This document shows positions 12,901 to 24,116 of a DNA stretch of 64,000 bases, in pieces; positions within the stretch are counted from its first letter, which is position 1, and every line of letters begins with the position of its first letter. Below the pieces are notes generated by a model. It saw nothing but the letters and a program-made list of their open reading frames with translations. It was not told where the DNA came from and searched no databases. The stretch comes from Pseudoscleropodium purum (lineage: Eukaryota; Streptophyta; Bryopsida; Hypnales; Brachytheciaceae): NCBI GenBank assembly GCA_963969395.1, contig OZ017799.1:11472501-11536500 (forward strand), read 5' to 3'. The position numbers were made by a program, and so were the translations under genes.

Positions 12901-15421
12901 AAACGTTGATATAGCCTGGGCAGAAAATTCCAGCTGCGCGGATGTCTCCAATGTGCATGAAGGTGGAGGTTTTCACAAAGTGATTCCTGCTCCTGAAAAC
13001 ACGGAGAGTGTTTCTATTGAATCCTCTCAGGGAGTGTCCTTGGATGATAGTAGAGATTCATCTTTGGATGAAGTCAAGGAACTGGTCGAGAAGTGTGATA
13101 CGACCTTGCAAGAAAATGGCCCAACATCCCCTTTAAGAGCAAGTGGGAGGGACAAGGATGTATCCGAGGTTGGGGCAGGGACATTGTTAAATCTGTATAG
13201 TAAAAACATGTATAGTCGATCGGGATCTACTCAAAGTAGCATTGCAGGATCGCCACCAAGGGTACTCCCAACAACGCCCATGATAGTTTCTCTCACTGGG
13301 CATCTGTCTGCCCCTGGCGCAGCACGACTCAAGCTTCCACCCGGCATCAATGACACTATAATCAATGTCTACGATGACGAACCTACAAGTATCATTGCAT
13401 ATGCTCTGCTAACTCCAAAATACCAGGCACGTGATTTCAGTGGAAATATCACCCTTGATTCCTGCCCTTGATTTCTTTCAGTATTAGCTGTTACTTTGTC
13501 ATTGATATAGATTTCTCTGAATCACAGTTTCTCTTTAATATCTCCAAGTGCAGCGACATGGTGTGATGCATAATTCTTGTTAATTCGCTATATTGAACTA
13601 GTGGTAATTCGCTATTTTTTTTTCGTACTGCAGGCAGATCTGTGGGAAGCAGTTGCGGAGAATGACAGGGAGAAATTCAAAGAGAAGTTACGAGAGAATG
13701 AGGAGAATGAATATACAGACTTCCCGAGCATGATTGATTCAATCCACCAGCTGGACGAGTCTATCGCCAGCATAGATGTAGAGAATGATCTAATCCACAA
13801 AGAAAAGATTTCGAGGTCCGCTTCTATGGATGTACTGACACCAAGAGAGAAGAGAGATGTGAAGGTCGCATTTACAGATCTTAATCAAAGCGGGAAAGTG
13901 GAGTTTCGTGTCACGTGCTATTACGCGAAACAGTTCGATGCGCTTCGGAAAAAGTGTTGTGGAGGAGATTTAGATTATATTCGCTCAATGAGCAGATGCC
14001 GGAAGTGGGCAGCTCATGGAGGGAAAAGCAAGGTGTTTTTTGCCAAGACGATGGATGATCGATTTGTGGTCAAACAAGTGACGAGCACGGAGAAAATATC
14101 TTTCCTGGACTTCGCTCCACAGTATTTCAATTATCTCACGGAGTCCCTCAATTCTGGCAGCCCAACGAGTCTTGCTAAGATTGTTGGATTGTACAGGGTG
14201 GGTCACATTTTTAAAGTTATTTTCAAACACTGATGTTCATTGTTGATGAATTAACTAATTCAAGTGGAAGACCTCACCTGTGAGCAACGTTGTTGGCAGG
14301 TGTCAGTGAAGCAGGCTAAAGGAAACAAAGATCTGGACTTACTTGTTATGGAGAACCTCCTCTATGCGCGCAATGTGACCCGCCTCTATGATCTGAAAGG
14401 ATCTGAAAGCAGACGATATAATTCAGACCTCAGTGGAAATAATAAGGTGCTGCTGGATGAAAACTTATTGGAGATGATGCCAACATCTCCCATTTTTGTC
14501 AGCAGCAACGCCAAGCGTCTGCTATCTAGGGCTGTGTGGAATGACACGGGCTTCCTTGCGGTCAGTAATGACAGACAATACTGCGTCTTTGTATTTGGAT
14601 GACGATGTGTTTAGCAGACAGTCTGAACCTGATGTCACGATTTCTGCCTTAACTGCTTCCGAACGACGCAATTTTTGGTTTCTGTACTTTGATTTTTTTT
14701 AATATCTATTCAGGTCTCTCTAAGTTATGTATCAGAATGCAATTTGTTTTTTTCTTTTCGGAATTTGATTATAGATCTAGAAATCTTTTTTCAACCCCGA
14801 TGATATTAAAGTGAGATTGTTTTTTCTAGTTTTGTGTCGGGCTTAAGCCATACATTTAGTATTGGGGTTAGTATCACCCTTCCAAGTCTGGATCGGACTA
14901 GACTAGACGGCGCGTTGGTTCTACTTTTCCCGAACTTGATCTAGTAGTTTGGAAAGGATGTGTGTTCTACAACAAAGTGTAATGGGATTACCTTGCTGGC
15001 TATGAGAGCCACCCATAGCTGTACATTTATGTTGGTGTGTTTCTACTCCATCTGACCTTATTTTGGAATTGTGTTGCAGGGAGTACACGTAATGGATTAC
15101 TCTCTGCTTGTTGGTGTGGATGAAGATCGACAGGAGTTAGTGTTAGGTATAATTGATTTTATACGTCAATATACATGGGATAAACATTTGGAGCAATTGG
15201 TCAAAGCGTCTGGCATTCTTGGTGGACCCAAAAATGCGCCTCCAACGGTGATATCTCCAAAACAGTACAAGAAGAGGTTTCGCAAAGCAATGTCGACCTA
15301 CTTCGTCATGGTGCCTGATGAGTGGAGCCCTCAAGTCACAGGACCACGCCGAACAAATGGAGTAGCCTTTTCAGAGGATACTTCATCAATTGCCGCTTCT
15401 TCGAAAGCAGTGAAACTGTAG
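3916..15421 (+). CDS. FAB1: FAB1-type 1-phosphatidylinositol-3-phosphate 5-kinase (PIKfyve orthologue), complete, 18 exons
   Basis: FAB1 phosphorylates PtdIns3P to PtdIns(3,5)P2 on endosomal and vacuolar membranes. Exons: 3916-4568, 4833-5015, 5344-5608, 6117-6269, 6499-6659, 6901-7054, 7604-7783, 8393-8788, 9356-9598, 9933-10223, 10567-10898, 11232-11358, 11566-11736, 11914-12604, 12810-13426, 13634-14197, 14300-14560 and 15080-15421. All phases join, giving 5784 nt and about 1927 aa, slightly longer than the roughly 1750-1800 aa of Arabidopsis FAB1A/B. The FYVE finger has cysteine pairs 46/49, 62/65, 70/73 and 98/101 with RRHHCRICG, after DFWMPD. The TCP-1/CCT-like domain spans about residues 430-700 and a Cys-rich region about 800-1050. 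The PIPK domain runs from about 1660 to 1890: K1686 in VVKQ, D1758-K1760 in DLKGS, D1820 in MDYSLL and D1840 in IIDF. Acidic low-complexity stretches fill residues 220-390. The ATG at 3916 is the first in frame; upstream the frame is open only to a GTG. The exon 15 donor is uncertain (GC-AG or a GT four bases on). Confidence 0.95.
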
Positions 15422-18400
15422 TGTGCAGATTGTTTGGAATGTAGGGATGATGGGCGTGGTGACCGCTTCAACGTTTACCATCTTCGGTATGTTCATTATT
15501 CAAACCTGCCTTAACTGGCAGCGCTATGCAACAGTTTGTGCGTAGGCAATGGAATGCACATGGTGTGGCAAAGGAAGTTAATGTTATACTGCAGTTATCT
15601 TGATCTATCAAGTTTAGTGAGGATTTTGCTTTGGAGGGATTAAACATTTGAATTCTTGGTTTGTGCTATCTTCCAATGTATGCGTGAAGTGTAATCTGGC
15701 TGTGAATTTCAACATAGAAAATTCTGACATGGAATATCTGTTAACGTAAGGAATTGTCATTTGAATGTGTTCAAACTTCACATCCCAGGGCCTTGAGTCA
15801 TTAGAAAGTGTGTATCACGGGTTTGGAACTAAGAATCTTCATTGACTGCATTCGGAAATCATACCATGTAACTGTATGAACCTTCGAATAACATTTGAGC
15901 AAATTCTAGTGTGCGTGCATTCTGCAATCTTTTATTTAAGAGCTACTTCACATTTTATTTCAAGTTCCAAATCGTAAGTCTCACTAATTAAATTCTCAAA
16001 ATCTAATTGGTGAAGAGCAGAAAACTGGGACTTAAAGCTTACTTTACTAGTCTATTACCTAGAATATGTTGGGAGATTGCTATCTGAAAAATATAAGTGT
16101 GGTGGGGCCTTAATTCAGCCTAAGGGGAGATGCAATTAATTTAGACTGAAAACAATTGATCTAAAAACAAAAATCTTTCACACAATCAGAAGAGGCAAGC
16201 TTTTCTTTCCTCAAGTCTATCAATTATGTAACATGGGTTCCACTAGAAATTGTCATAGGTCTTCCAATGTTGGCACAATGTGAAAGAGACTTCCAATTTC
16301 ATTGGCTTTGAGGAATACATGACATTAGTATCAAAGATTGATTCACTTTTACTAGTGTTTCACTTTTACTAGGGATTTTCATTTGTTCGTTTGGCACTTT
16401 TTTAATGATTTTTGGTATAAGGTAGAACCTCCTTAAAGCAATAGCCTTTCTAAGGTAGTATTGATTGTCCAATCATGGCCTAGGTTGCATATAAAAGTCA
16501 TTAATGCAATGACCTTCTCCAATGTAATATAGTTAGCCTACTCTTGGCCCTATTACATTGGAGAGGGTCTATTGTATTTAGAAACTCAATTGTCCAATTT
16601 TAGGCTTAATGTTTGAATCAAAGTTTATATGCACCATTCATTCTTAGATCTTTGCTAACTTCCTAAAACATCAAATGGCATGTTTAGATTGAGTGTTATT
16701 TCAAGTAAAATTAGTTGAAAATTAATGTGTATCCAAAAGAGAGATTGAAATTGAATATGTATCCTAAAGTATGCAAATACATTTAATCAAAAATTAGATA
16801 CTCATTAAAGACAAAAAAATTGAAATTCTAATTAATAAGCTTTTGACCTTTTTAATAACTTTTGCATACAATATTCAAATGCCATTATTGTACTTGGCTA
16901 CAAAATAAATTAATGTTTCCAATGCCAAACTATTAAAAATGGACCACACACAAATCTCAAAATGGCCACATGTAATCCTCATGTAAATCTCATAATGAGC
17001 CCAATGGGCTACGTAGAAATCTTTGAATAATAAAATCACTACTATATTCATGTTCTTATAATTAATATGCCAAATTTTTGTAAAAAATGAAAAATGAAAA
17101 ATTTATTATTAATTTTGAAAGCAACTATTCAGCATGAAAAATATCCACCTCAATAGCAAGGTATGGTGTTAGACTCTACCTAATTTACCCACCCTTTATC
17201 TACATATGACTAAAGAATTTGACTTCTTTGTTACAAATGATGAAAAAAGTACAACAACCCATGATTTTGATTATGATATTATAAGTCCTTTAAAGACTTA
17301 AAGAATAGTAGTCCAAATTTCCAAAAATTTGAAGATGTATTACGAAATGCAACATAGAAGAATATGCTAATGATGATTTTTTTTTTAATAAAAAGAAGGC
17401 ATAAAATGTGATCCATAGATCACGTCTATAACATTGAAATTGATCAATACTAATCAATATTTACCAATATATTTTTGTTAAATAAAAATTTCAAAATTCC
17501 TTATAAATATAATTGTTGATTGAATATTTTAATTTTTCCTAATTTTTTTTTTTAATTCAAAATATTAGATTTTAATTATGGCAAATTCTGTTTAGATGTT
17601 TTATGTACATATGTGTGTATACACACACTTGTTTATTTATATTTATAGTACATAGGGGTATTAAAGGGACTCATACTAATTAATCAACACAATACACTAT
17701 ACAAATATCTATCACTAAAGTGTTGGAGGGTTGTACATCATGTTTCAAACATCTACAATTTCTCAAGATAAATCCCTTTAATTTTTTCGTTCCTTGAATA
17801 TCCTTATTTAGTGTAGAATTAAATTTTGTTTGGAAAAGCCTTCAATGAAACATATTTGTGCCTTTTGAAATAGTGATTAAATATTGCAATAATTTAATAG
17901 GTTTGAAGATAGACCTATGAATGAATATCTCCAATTTTTAACTTCTATACTTTTTATAAGTACATTTGTTGAACTAGAGATATAGTATACATTACAAATT
18001 CTTGAAATATACTCTGAAAATATTTTGAAGATTACTTTAATTTTTAAATATCTATATTGGTTCTTTACTTATTACTTTGTAAAAAAAGTCACTTATTATT
18101 TGAATATGAACACATTGTATTGAGAAAGAATGTAATCTTGGATATGAATGAAGATCATTCCCATCCTATAGTAGAAGTAATGACATTATATTGGTTACAC
18201 CCACCAAATTTGAGGTGAAGAACATATTCCTTAAAGGTTTATATATATAAGTACTATAAGATTTATAAATATTGTAAACCTAATAAAAATTTTAGAAATT
18301 TTCAAGAATTCAATTATCAATAAATTTTTTTATAATTGTCACCCAATCATATTATAAATTATAACCTTAGAGAGCACAAAGGTTATTGATCATCTTTAGT

Positions 18401-19180
18401 AATAAGTGTTTTTTACTATCCCTAGATAGTAATAAAATTGAATATCTTAATATTTATTAAGTCCATAGTCATGTTACAAGTTTAAAATGTAGCCACTCAA
18501 TACTTAGATTTATGGCAATCAAAACTATCAACTCTCATTATTTTATTATTGAGAGGTGCATGCTTGTCTGAAAGGCAAAGGAACTCTCCTTACAAAGAAT
18601 TAATAATGTTATGTGAACTTAAAAGGAAGGTGGGTCTTTTTAGCAAATTCTTACTAAAAAGCAATGTAAACTTTTTGATAAGAAGTATTTGACAAAATAT
18701 TCTTCCTTTATCAATGAATAAAATTTCAAAAATGCTACCAAACCTTGGGACGGTATTATTCTATTCTGAATGAATGTACACTCTTTTGAACGAGTAAATA
18801 AACTTTCATCTACATATATTTTGTAGGTATCATCCATTTTGGTGGATGCAAATAGCTTTGTTATTTTTTGCACTGCCTAAAACAAATGGAAAAAAAATTG
18901 CCTAAAAGACCTACTAATATCCTTTTTTTTAAATAAGCATGTTCAAGAAATACACTACAAGGATTTTTCCATTGAAAAGAGAGGCTGATTTCATACAAGA
19001 TAAAGAACCTATTGCTATCAGGTATCGAACCCACAACCATGCCATTTGGTTTGGGTACCTCACCTCCATCACCCAATAATTTAGAGTCATTTCAAACCAT
19101 CCTACTAATACCTTTACCATATAAAAACATGGTTCTTTGTTTTTTGAGCTTTTTTACGGGTTCCAAAGCAATATTAGTAG
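15422..19180. other. FAB1 3' UTR followed by gene-free AT-rich spacer
   Basis: The first few hundred bases after the FAB1 stop are presumably 3' UTR; I could not place the polyadenylation site. From about 15.9 kb the DNA is strongly AT-rich, with poly(A)/poly(T) runs and no open frame resembling a known protein. A segment near 16850-16885 resembles segments near 30295 and 43760 (a TTTTGCATACA.TAT core), so part of it is dispersed repeat. A hairpin at 16503-16577 is listed separately. Confidence 0.6.
16503..16577. repeat. Imperfect hairpin / inverted repeat
   Basis: The left arm contains CTCCAATGTAATATAG and the right arm its complement, CTATTACATTGGAGAG, around a loop of about 17 bases. Weaker complementarity extends outward: TGCAATGACC on the left against GGTCTATTGTA on the right. 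It may be the core of a decayed foldback MITE. No target-site duplication was found and no coding frame overlaps it. Confidence 0.5.
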
Positions 19181-19415
19181 GGCCAAGGAAGATCGACCCT
19201 TCTATTGTCCCATCAAAGGATAAATGTCAAAAATTGCCCCCTATTTTGATCCACTTAAATTTTGTTTTTCACCATGCTCCATAGTGAAGATGAGTCTTTG
19301 ATTGCAAATATGAATTCAGAAATTGCAAATTTTATCATATGTGGCAAATAAAAAATTTCAGGGTTTTCTACAAGAGTAAAACATGGAGCAATAGAGGGGT
19401 CAATCCTCCTTGGCC
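19181..19415 (-). mobile_element. MITE, family 1 copy A (235 bp, inverted relative to copies C and D)
   Basis: The ends are inverted repeats of about 27 bp starting GGCCAAGGA and ending TCCTCCTTGGCC, each followed inward by a TCTATTG-type block. Flanks ATATTAGTAG and GAATTAGCAG match at 7 of 10 positions, consistent with an aged target-site duplication of 9-10 bp. The interior shares long stretches with the copies at 20477 and 22386, in the opposite orientation. There is no transposase ORF, so it is non-autonomous. The 9-10 bp duplication suggests a Mutator-like origin, which is inference. Confidence 0.75.
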
Positions 19416-19423
19416 GAATTAGC

Positions 19424-19660
19424 AGTCGGGGTGAATTGACCCCCTCGCTCGTCCCCCTTAAGTCAGTCCAAGGCATGCAAGTAAAAAAAAAGCCCCCTAT
19501 ATTGTGCTTGATTAAATTACCTAGCACACCTCTCCGAACTAATTTGGGGCCTTTGATTGCAAATATGAATTCAGAATTTGAAAATTTTATCATGCATGGC
19601 AAACAAAAAATTTCAGGGTTTTCCTCCGTGGATGAGCGAGGGGATCAATTCACCCTGACC
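19424..19660 (-). mobile_element. MITE, family 1 copy B (diverged subfamily), with an exact target-site duplication
   Basis: The left end AGTCGGGGTGAATTGA and right end TCAATTCACCCTGACC are inverted repeats, extending inward through CCCCTCGCTC and GAGCGAGGGG. The flanking GAATTAGC(AG) at 19416 is repeated exactly at 19661. The interior shares a long block with copy A around AATATGAATTCAGAA. This copy sits directly against the end of copy A, so the two lie end to end. Its termini match the GGCCAGGGAGGATTGAC ends of the other copies at most positions, so it is a subfamily rather than a different element. Confidence 0.75.
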
Positions 19661-20476
19661 GAATTAGCAGGCCGTAGGCTTAAAAAAAACAAAAAAAAAC
19701 AAAAACAAAAAAACAAAAACAGTATTATACCGGTAAGTCTCCTTTTTTAGCAAAGCTTTCCGTAACTAATGAATTTCCCCATTATTATTTCACAGATGAA
19801 ATAACTGTAATCTTTGGATGAGCCCAATGAGGATATTTCATCCATTCATTTCTACAGTAGGCTACACTACTGATTCCGTCTTTACTTTTCATCCAATCCC
19901 AAATTCATGGAAGCAAGAAAACTCCTCTGCAAATCACCACATGCACGTTCCGTCCTAAACCAACCAATGATTTTGAATTGAATAATAATAAAGAATCCAT
20001 GAAGGGCACCCCCAGTTGATTGGCTTCAAATAGTTTTTTTCCGTGAGCCTGGCCACGTGTACCACATGGTGTCCTCCACATCCCCCCCTCTACTTTTTTT
20101 CTGTGATTCCCCTTCAGAATTTAGCCCCCTAATAAGGCCCCCAAGCCCCCAACTTGTCCATTTGGTTTCCCAAAATAACTAAAAAGTTCAAACTTTGATC
20201 TTTCAGGTGGTTTTCCAAATCCAGGTTTCCAGGCTTTCACAGCAAGGGGATGGGGGGGGGCAGCATCTTCCCAAGCAACCGGACAACCCACAAACCTCCA
20301 AACTCAGGGGGGGCTCTTAAAAAAAATTAAAAAAAAAAAATTAGTAACCCACTCACATTGTAAAAATAATTGAAAAATAAATAATAGCAACCGCCCTTAA
20401 TTGATGAAGTCATTTTTATTAACCCAATCAGCAGCAACAGCTGATTGGCTTGGACCCCTTTGAGCCAATAAGTTAC
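19661..20476. other. Gene-free spacer between MITE copies
   Basis: It starts with an A/C-rich run (AAAAAACAAAAAAAAAC type, 19680-19720) directly after copy B. It also holds a short G run near 20250 and an A-rich run near 20320. A TGATTGGCTT phrase occurs at about 20018 and again at about 20441. No coding frame or RNA gene was recognised. Confidence 0.5.
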
Positions 20477-20720
20477 GGCCAGGGAGGATTGACTCCTCTA
20501 TTGCCCCATGTTTTTACCTTTGTAGAAAACACTGAAATTTTTTATATTTATTTGCCACATACGATAAAATTTGCAAATTTGCAAGTTCATATTTGCATTC
20601 AAAGACCCCAAATTATGAAAGGGATGTGATGAAATACAAAATTTAAGCAGTACAAAATAGGGGGCAATTTTTGACATTTACCCTCTAGCAAGGCAATAGA
20701 GGGGGCAATCATCCATGGCC
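20477..20720 (+). mobile_element. MITE, family 1 copy C (244 bp)
   Basis: Its terminal inverted repeats are about 29 bp: it starts GGCCAGGGAGGATTGACTCC and ends with the near-complement of that, finishing CATCCATGGCC. The interior contains the family block CAAAGACCCCAAATTA. Flanking bases give only a weak candidate duplication (about 5 of 9), suggesting an old insertion. It has no coding capacity. Confidence 0.75.
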
Positions 20721-22385
20721 GAAAGTTTTAGGCATTGTGGGAACTAAGGTGGGTATAAGATAATACAAGTGGGTTTCTTTTTTGAGCAATTTTTTTGCTA
20801 AGAAGCTATGGAAATTGGTATTTTACAAGGAGTATGTAGGAAGATATATATTTTTTTGTAGATGAAATTGCAAAATGCTACCATATCTTGGGAAGGTATC
20901 ACTCTATTTTAGATTGATTAAATAAAATTTCATTCATATATTTTAAGTTTCATCCATTTTGTGGATGTAAATATCATCACTCTAATGAAGATCACTTTCT
21001 ACACTATCTAAAAATAAATAGAAAAAAAAAAATTCACCACAAATACCCCAAAGACTACAGGTAGTTGTTGCCAATCCTCGATGGTGCGGCCTAAGGCACC
21101 ATTGTTTCTGTCTCTTGTACTTTATTACTAACACTTCGATTTGCCCAAGGCCACTTGTAGGTGAGTCCCAGCGTTCGGGAAGTTTTTTGAGTTGCCCTAG
21201 TAATTTTCCACCTCTTTATAAAGGGACCGGTTTTTTTCCTAGAGGCACCGGTTGCATCCTCTCCTTATCAAAATCTTCCAATTTATTTCCTATAGTATCA
21301 AATTCTCACTGGCCAATTTCCTTCAACTTCAAATTTATAAAGGTTGCAATACATCCTCCATATAAGTTGGAAATATTCTATTTTTCATGGCAATTAGGTT
21401 CAAAACTATTGCAATTGCCATTTAAGTATGTACTGTTCTCACATATCTCAAATTTATCAACTCTTCATTGATCAAAGTATTTGATACTTGATGTCAATGA
21501 GTAAGATTTCTCGGTTGATGCAATAACTTGATTCAATATAGCTTGAATATTGATATGCAAGTTTTGCACAGATTACTTGTAAAACTTGCATATCATTGAT
21601 GTTATTTGTCACAATATCCAAATCCAACTTTGATATCAACCCTCAAACATCATTACTAATTGTAGTGTGGTAAGCAAGCAACTAGTAATGGTGCCAAGCA
21701 ACCCTAAATACAACTAGATAATTATGACAATTCTAAGTGATAGGCACAAATAAATATATCAATTTGTAATACCACAAAGAATCAATGAAAATCTTCATTT
21801 TCAAAAAATTTAGCTCCTACAAAAATCTCAACAACTTCTTCATGATTACTCCAAAAACTATATAATACTCTTGCTCTACCACCATCCACCTCTACAATAA
21901 GAAAGATTCAAATACTAGACAAAGCCTCAATCTTTGTATACATCTTGAAAGTCACTTTAAGAAGAAGTAGTGTCCACCTTGTCCAAGTAGATATCCACCT
22001 TCAGTAACCTAGATATTAGCCTTGAATTCTAAATTGCAAGCAGCTAAGATCCGACAATTTCATGGAAGTGGTGGCTAAATAGCCCCCATTTATTTTTGCA
22101 CACCGATAGATTGCCAGTCCTACCAATGCTTTGTCCGGTTTTCCATCCTCCATTTTCACACTCCAACCAGTTATTTTCCCAAAGGCACCAACTAACAATG
22201 AACTAATTGCCAGTTCTTTCCGAACATTGCTCAATGAGTCCTTCTATTGTACTCTTCTTCTTTGCAGGAAAAGGTTTCCTTTATTTGTGTCAAAAAGAAG
22301 AAGAGAAGAAAAGACAAGATAAAATAGTCATACAGTTAGGCTAAAAGAATGGAGGAGAATCAAAAGAGAGACTCAAAAAGAGAAC
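20721..22385. other. Gene-free AT-rich spacer
   Basis: Open frames at 21115-21471 and 22016-22234 show no family features and no coding-like composition. Nothing else was recognised. Confidence 0.5.
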
Positions 22386-22622
22386 GGCCAAGAAGGATTG
22401 ATCCCTCTATTGCCCTGTGTTTTACCCTTGTAGAAAACACCGAAATTTTTTATTTGCCACATGTGATAAAAATTTTCAAATTCCGAATTCATATTTGCAA
22501 TCAAAGACCCCAAATTAATTTGTCGTACATGATGAAACACAAAATTTGAGTGGCACAAAATAGGGAACAATTTTGACATTTACCCTCTGGCGGGGCAATA
22601 GACGGGTCAATCCTCCCTGGCC
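22386..22622 (+). mobile_element. MITE, family 1 copy D (237 bp)
   Basis: It starts GGCCAAGAAGGATTGATCCC and ends with the inverted counterpart, finishing CCTCCCTGGCC. The interior is closely similar to copy C throughout (CAAAGACCCCAAATTAATT, then ACAAAATAGGG). Flanks AAAGAGAAC and ATAAAGAAC match at 7 of 9 positions. This is the copy most easily aligned with copy C and defines the family length of about 235-245 bp. Confidence 0.75.
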
Positions 22623-22635
22623 ATAAAGAACCGAA

Positions 22636-22735
22636 TCGGAAGAAAGAGAAAGAAAAAAAAAGAAAAAAGAAAAAAAAAAAGAAAAGAAGAAGAAAGAAGA
22701 GAAAGAGAAAGAAGAGAAAGGAAATCAGTTTTGAA
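22636..22735 (+). repeat. Purine (GA/A) low-complexity tract
   Basis: About 100 bases are almost pure purine on the plus strand (AGAAAGAGAAAGAA-type). The complement gives spurious Phe/Leu-rich frames on the minus strand. It begins just after MITE copy D. Confidence 0.8.
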
Positions 22736-22829
22736 AGTACTATGAAAGGGGCCAAGAATATTCTTTCTATTTAAAAACGGATGAATGGGCCCCACCCAAC
22801 TAGATCTCATCATTCACCGGCAATCTCAA

Positions 22830-24112
22830 GATACTCTCATCCAGTATTTTTGCCCTTTTTCCTTTCCTCCCCTGGCTGACAGAGTTTCAAACCTGCCCCC
22901 GGGAAAATCTACCTCGGTCCGTAGATCTGACATGTCTCGGATGGGGCTCCCCACCGCACACACGTGTAGAAGTTTTGAATAATCTTCCTGAAACGAACAT
23001 ACAGAGCCTGTACCATCTACATCGTTCCTAGATCACCATTCTTGAAACTGTCCAAAAACCGCGCCAGGTCGCCCTGGCCCAGGTGGGTAGTTTTCGTCAT
23101 TCTCTCCGTCTTTCCCACTGAAGGAAATTTTTGCTTTTTTTTGGAATTCGGACGACGACGACGACGACGATGAAAATCCGTCCTGGCTCTGAATCATGAT
23201 AATGTGAGTGGTGTTCATCATTATGCGCTCACTGCTCCCGATGACGACGACGACGGCGCCTCCTTTCATCGGTTTTGCGGGAGATTTTCCCCGTCTTTCG
23301 GGGTTTTAGACTCTCTTCTTTGTGTTTTTGGAAGGTTTGCATCATCAGATTCTGTTTGTGAGGTTTGTTGGAGGTCGAGAATTGGGTGCGAGAAAGAGCA
23401 GGATAGGTAGAAGGTTGTGGGGGAAGAATCCAGATGGATTTAAGGTGCGAGACACCGAGGATTGAGGATTCAATAGGACTCAATAGGATTCGTAGGACTT
23501 GTATGTAAGACTCAGAGGTCGAGGTTGAGGTCGAGGTTTGGGTCGAGGTTTGCAGATTTTGAATTGGGAGGTGCGTGAATCCGCTGCTTGCGAAAAGAAT
23601 GGGAGCGGATTTTACGACACCTTGTAACAAGGAGGTGAGGTGAGAATTGGTGTGTTGGCGTTGTGTGGGAGACTCAAGAATTTTCTTGAACTCGTGAGTC
23701 GTTTTTGATTGTCCTTCGCGAGAGAAAGAGGGCGTGAGAGAGAGAGAGAGAGTGAGTGTGAGATTCTTGAATTTTTGGGCTTGAGAGTTTGGAGCAAGAA
23801 TGTTGGATGCAAGAATTTTTGAATGTTTTGAATTCGTGTGCGGAGGTGGGAGCAGGAGGGGGCGGGGGGTGGGGGCCGGGTTTCTGGAGGGGGCGCGTTC
23901 CGCCCAGCTCGCGAGATGGGAAGAAATCTTGGGATTCGGGGTGAAAGAAAAGTCTGTGTGATAGCCACGTTCTCGCCTCGTTTGTTCCGACGAGCAAGAT
24001 AGCAAGAAACCTGCAGTGTTTCTGTTCTTTTTCTCTTCGGTGAGAATTCGAATATTATATTTTTTTTCCCAAGAAAGTGGAGAAGGGGTATGATTGTTGT
24101 GTGCGAGCAGCT
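22830..24112 (+). promoter_or_regulatory. Promoter and 5' leader region of the GT14 gene, with simple repeats
   Basis: This GC-richer stretch precedes the glycosyltransferase start. It contains a (GAC)n run at about 23150-23170, a short tandem of GTCGAGGTT-type units at 23518-23560, a (GA)n run at about 23737-23752 and a G-rich run at about 23855-23880. The complement is rich in Ser/Pro/Thr codons and yields long but featureless minus-strand frames (23229-24130), which I rejected. The transcription start could not be placed. Confidence 0.45.
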
Positions 24113-24116
24113 ATGA
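24090..24116 (+). CDS. Upstream ORF (8 codons) overlapping the GT14 start codon
   Basis: An ATG at 24090 opens a frame of eight codons whose TGA stop (24114-24116) overlaps the main ATG at 24113 in an ATGA arrangement. If transcribed, ribosomes would meet it just before the main start. Main translation would then need leaky scanning or reinitiation. Whether it is translated is unknown. Confidence 0.4.
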   Translation: MIVVCEQL

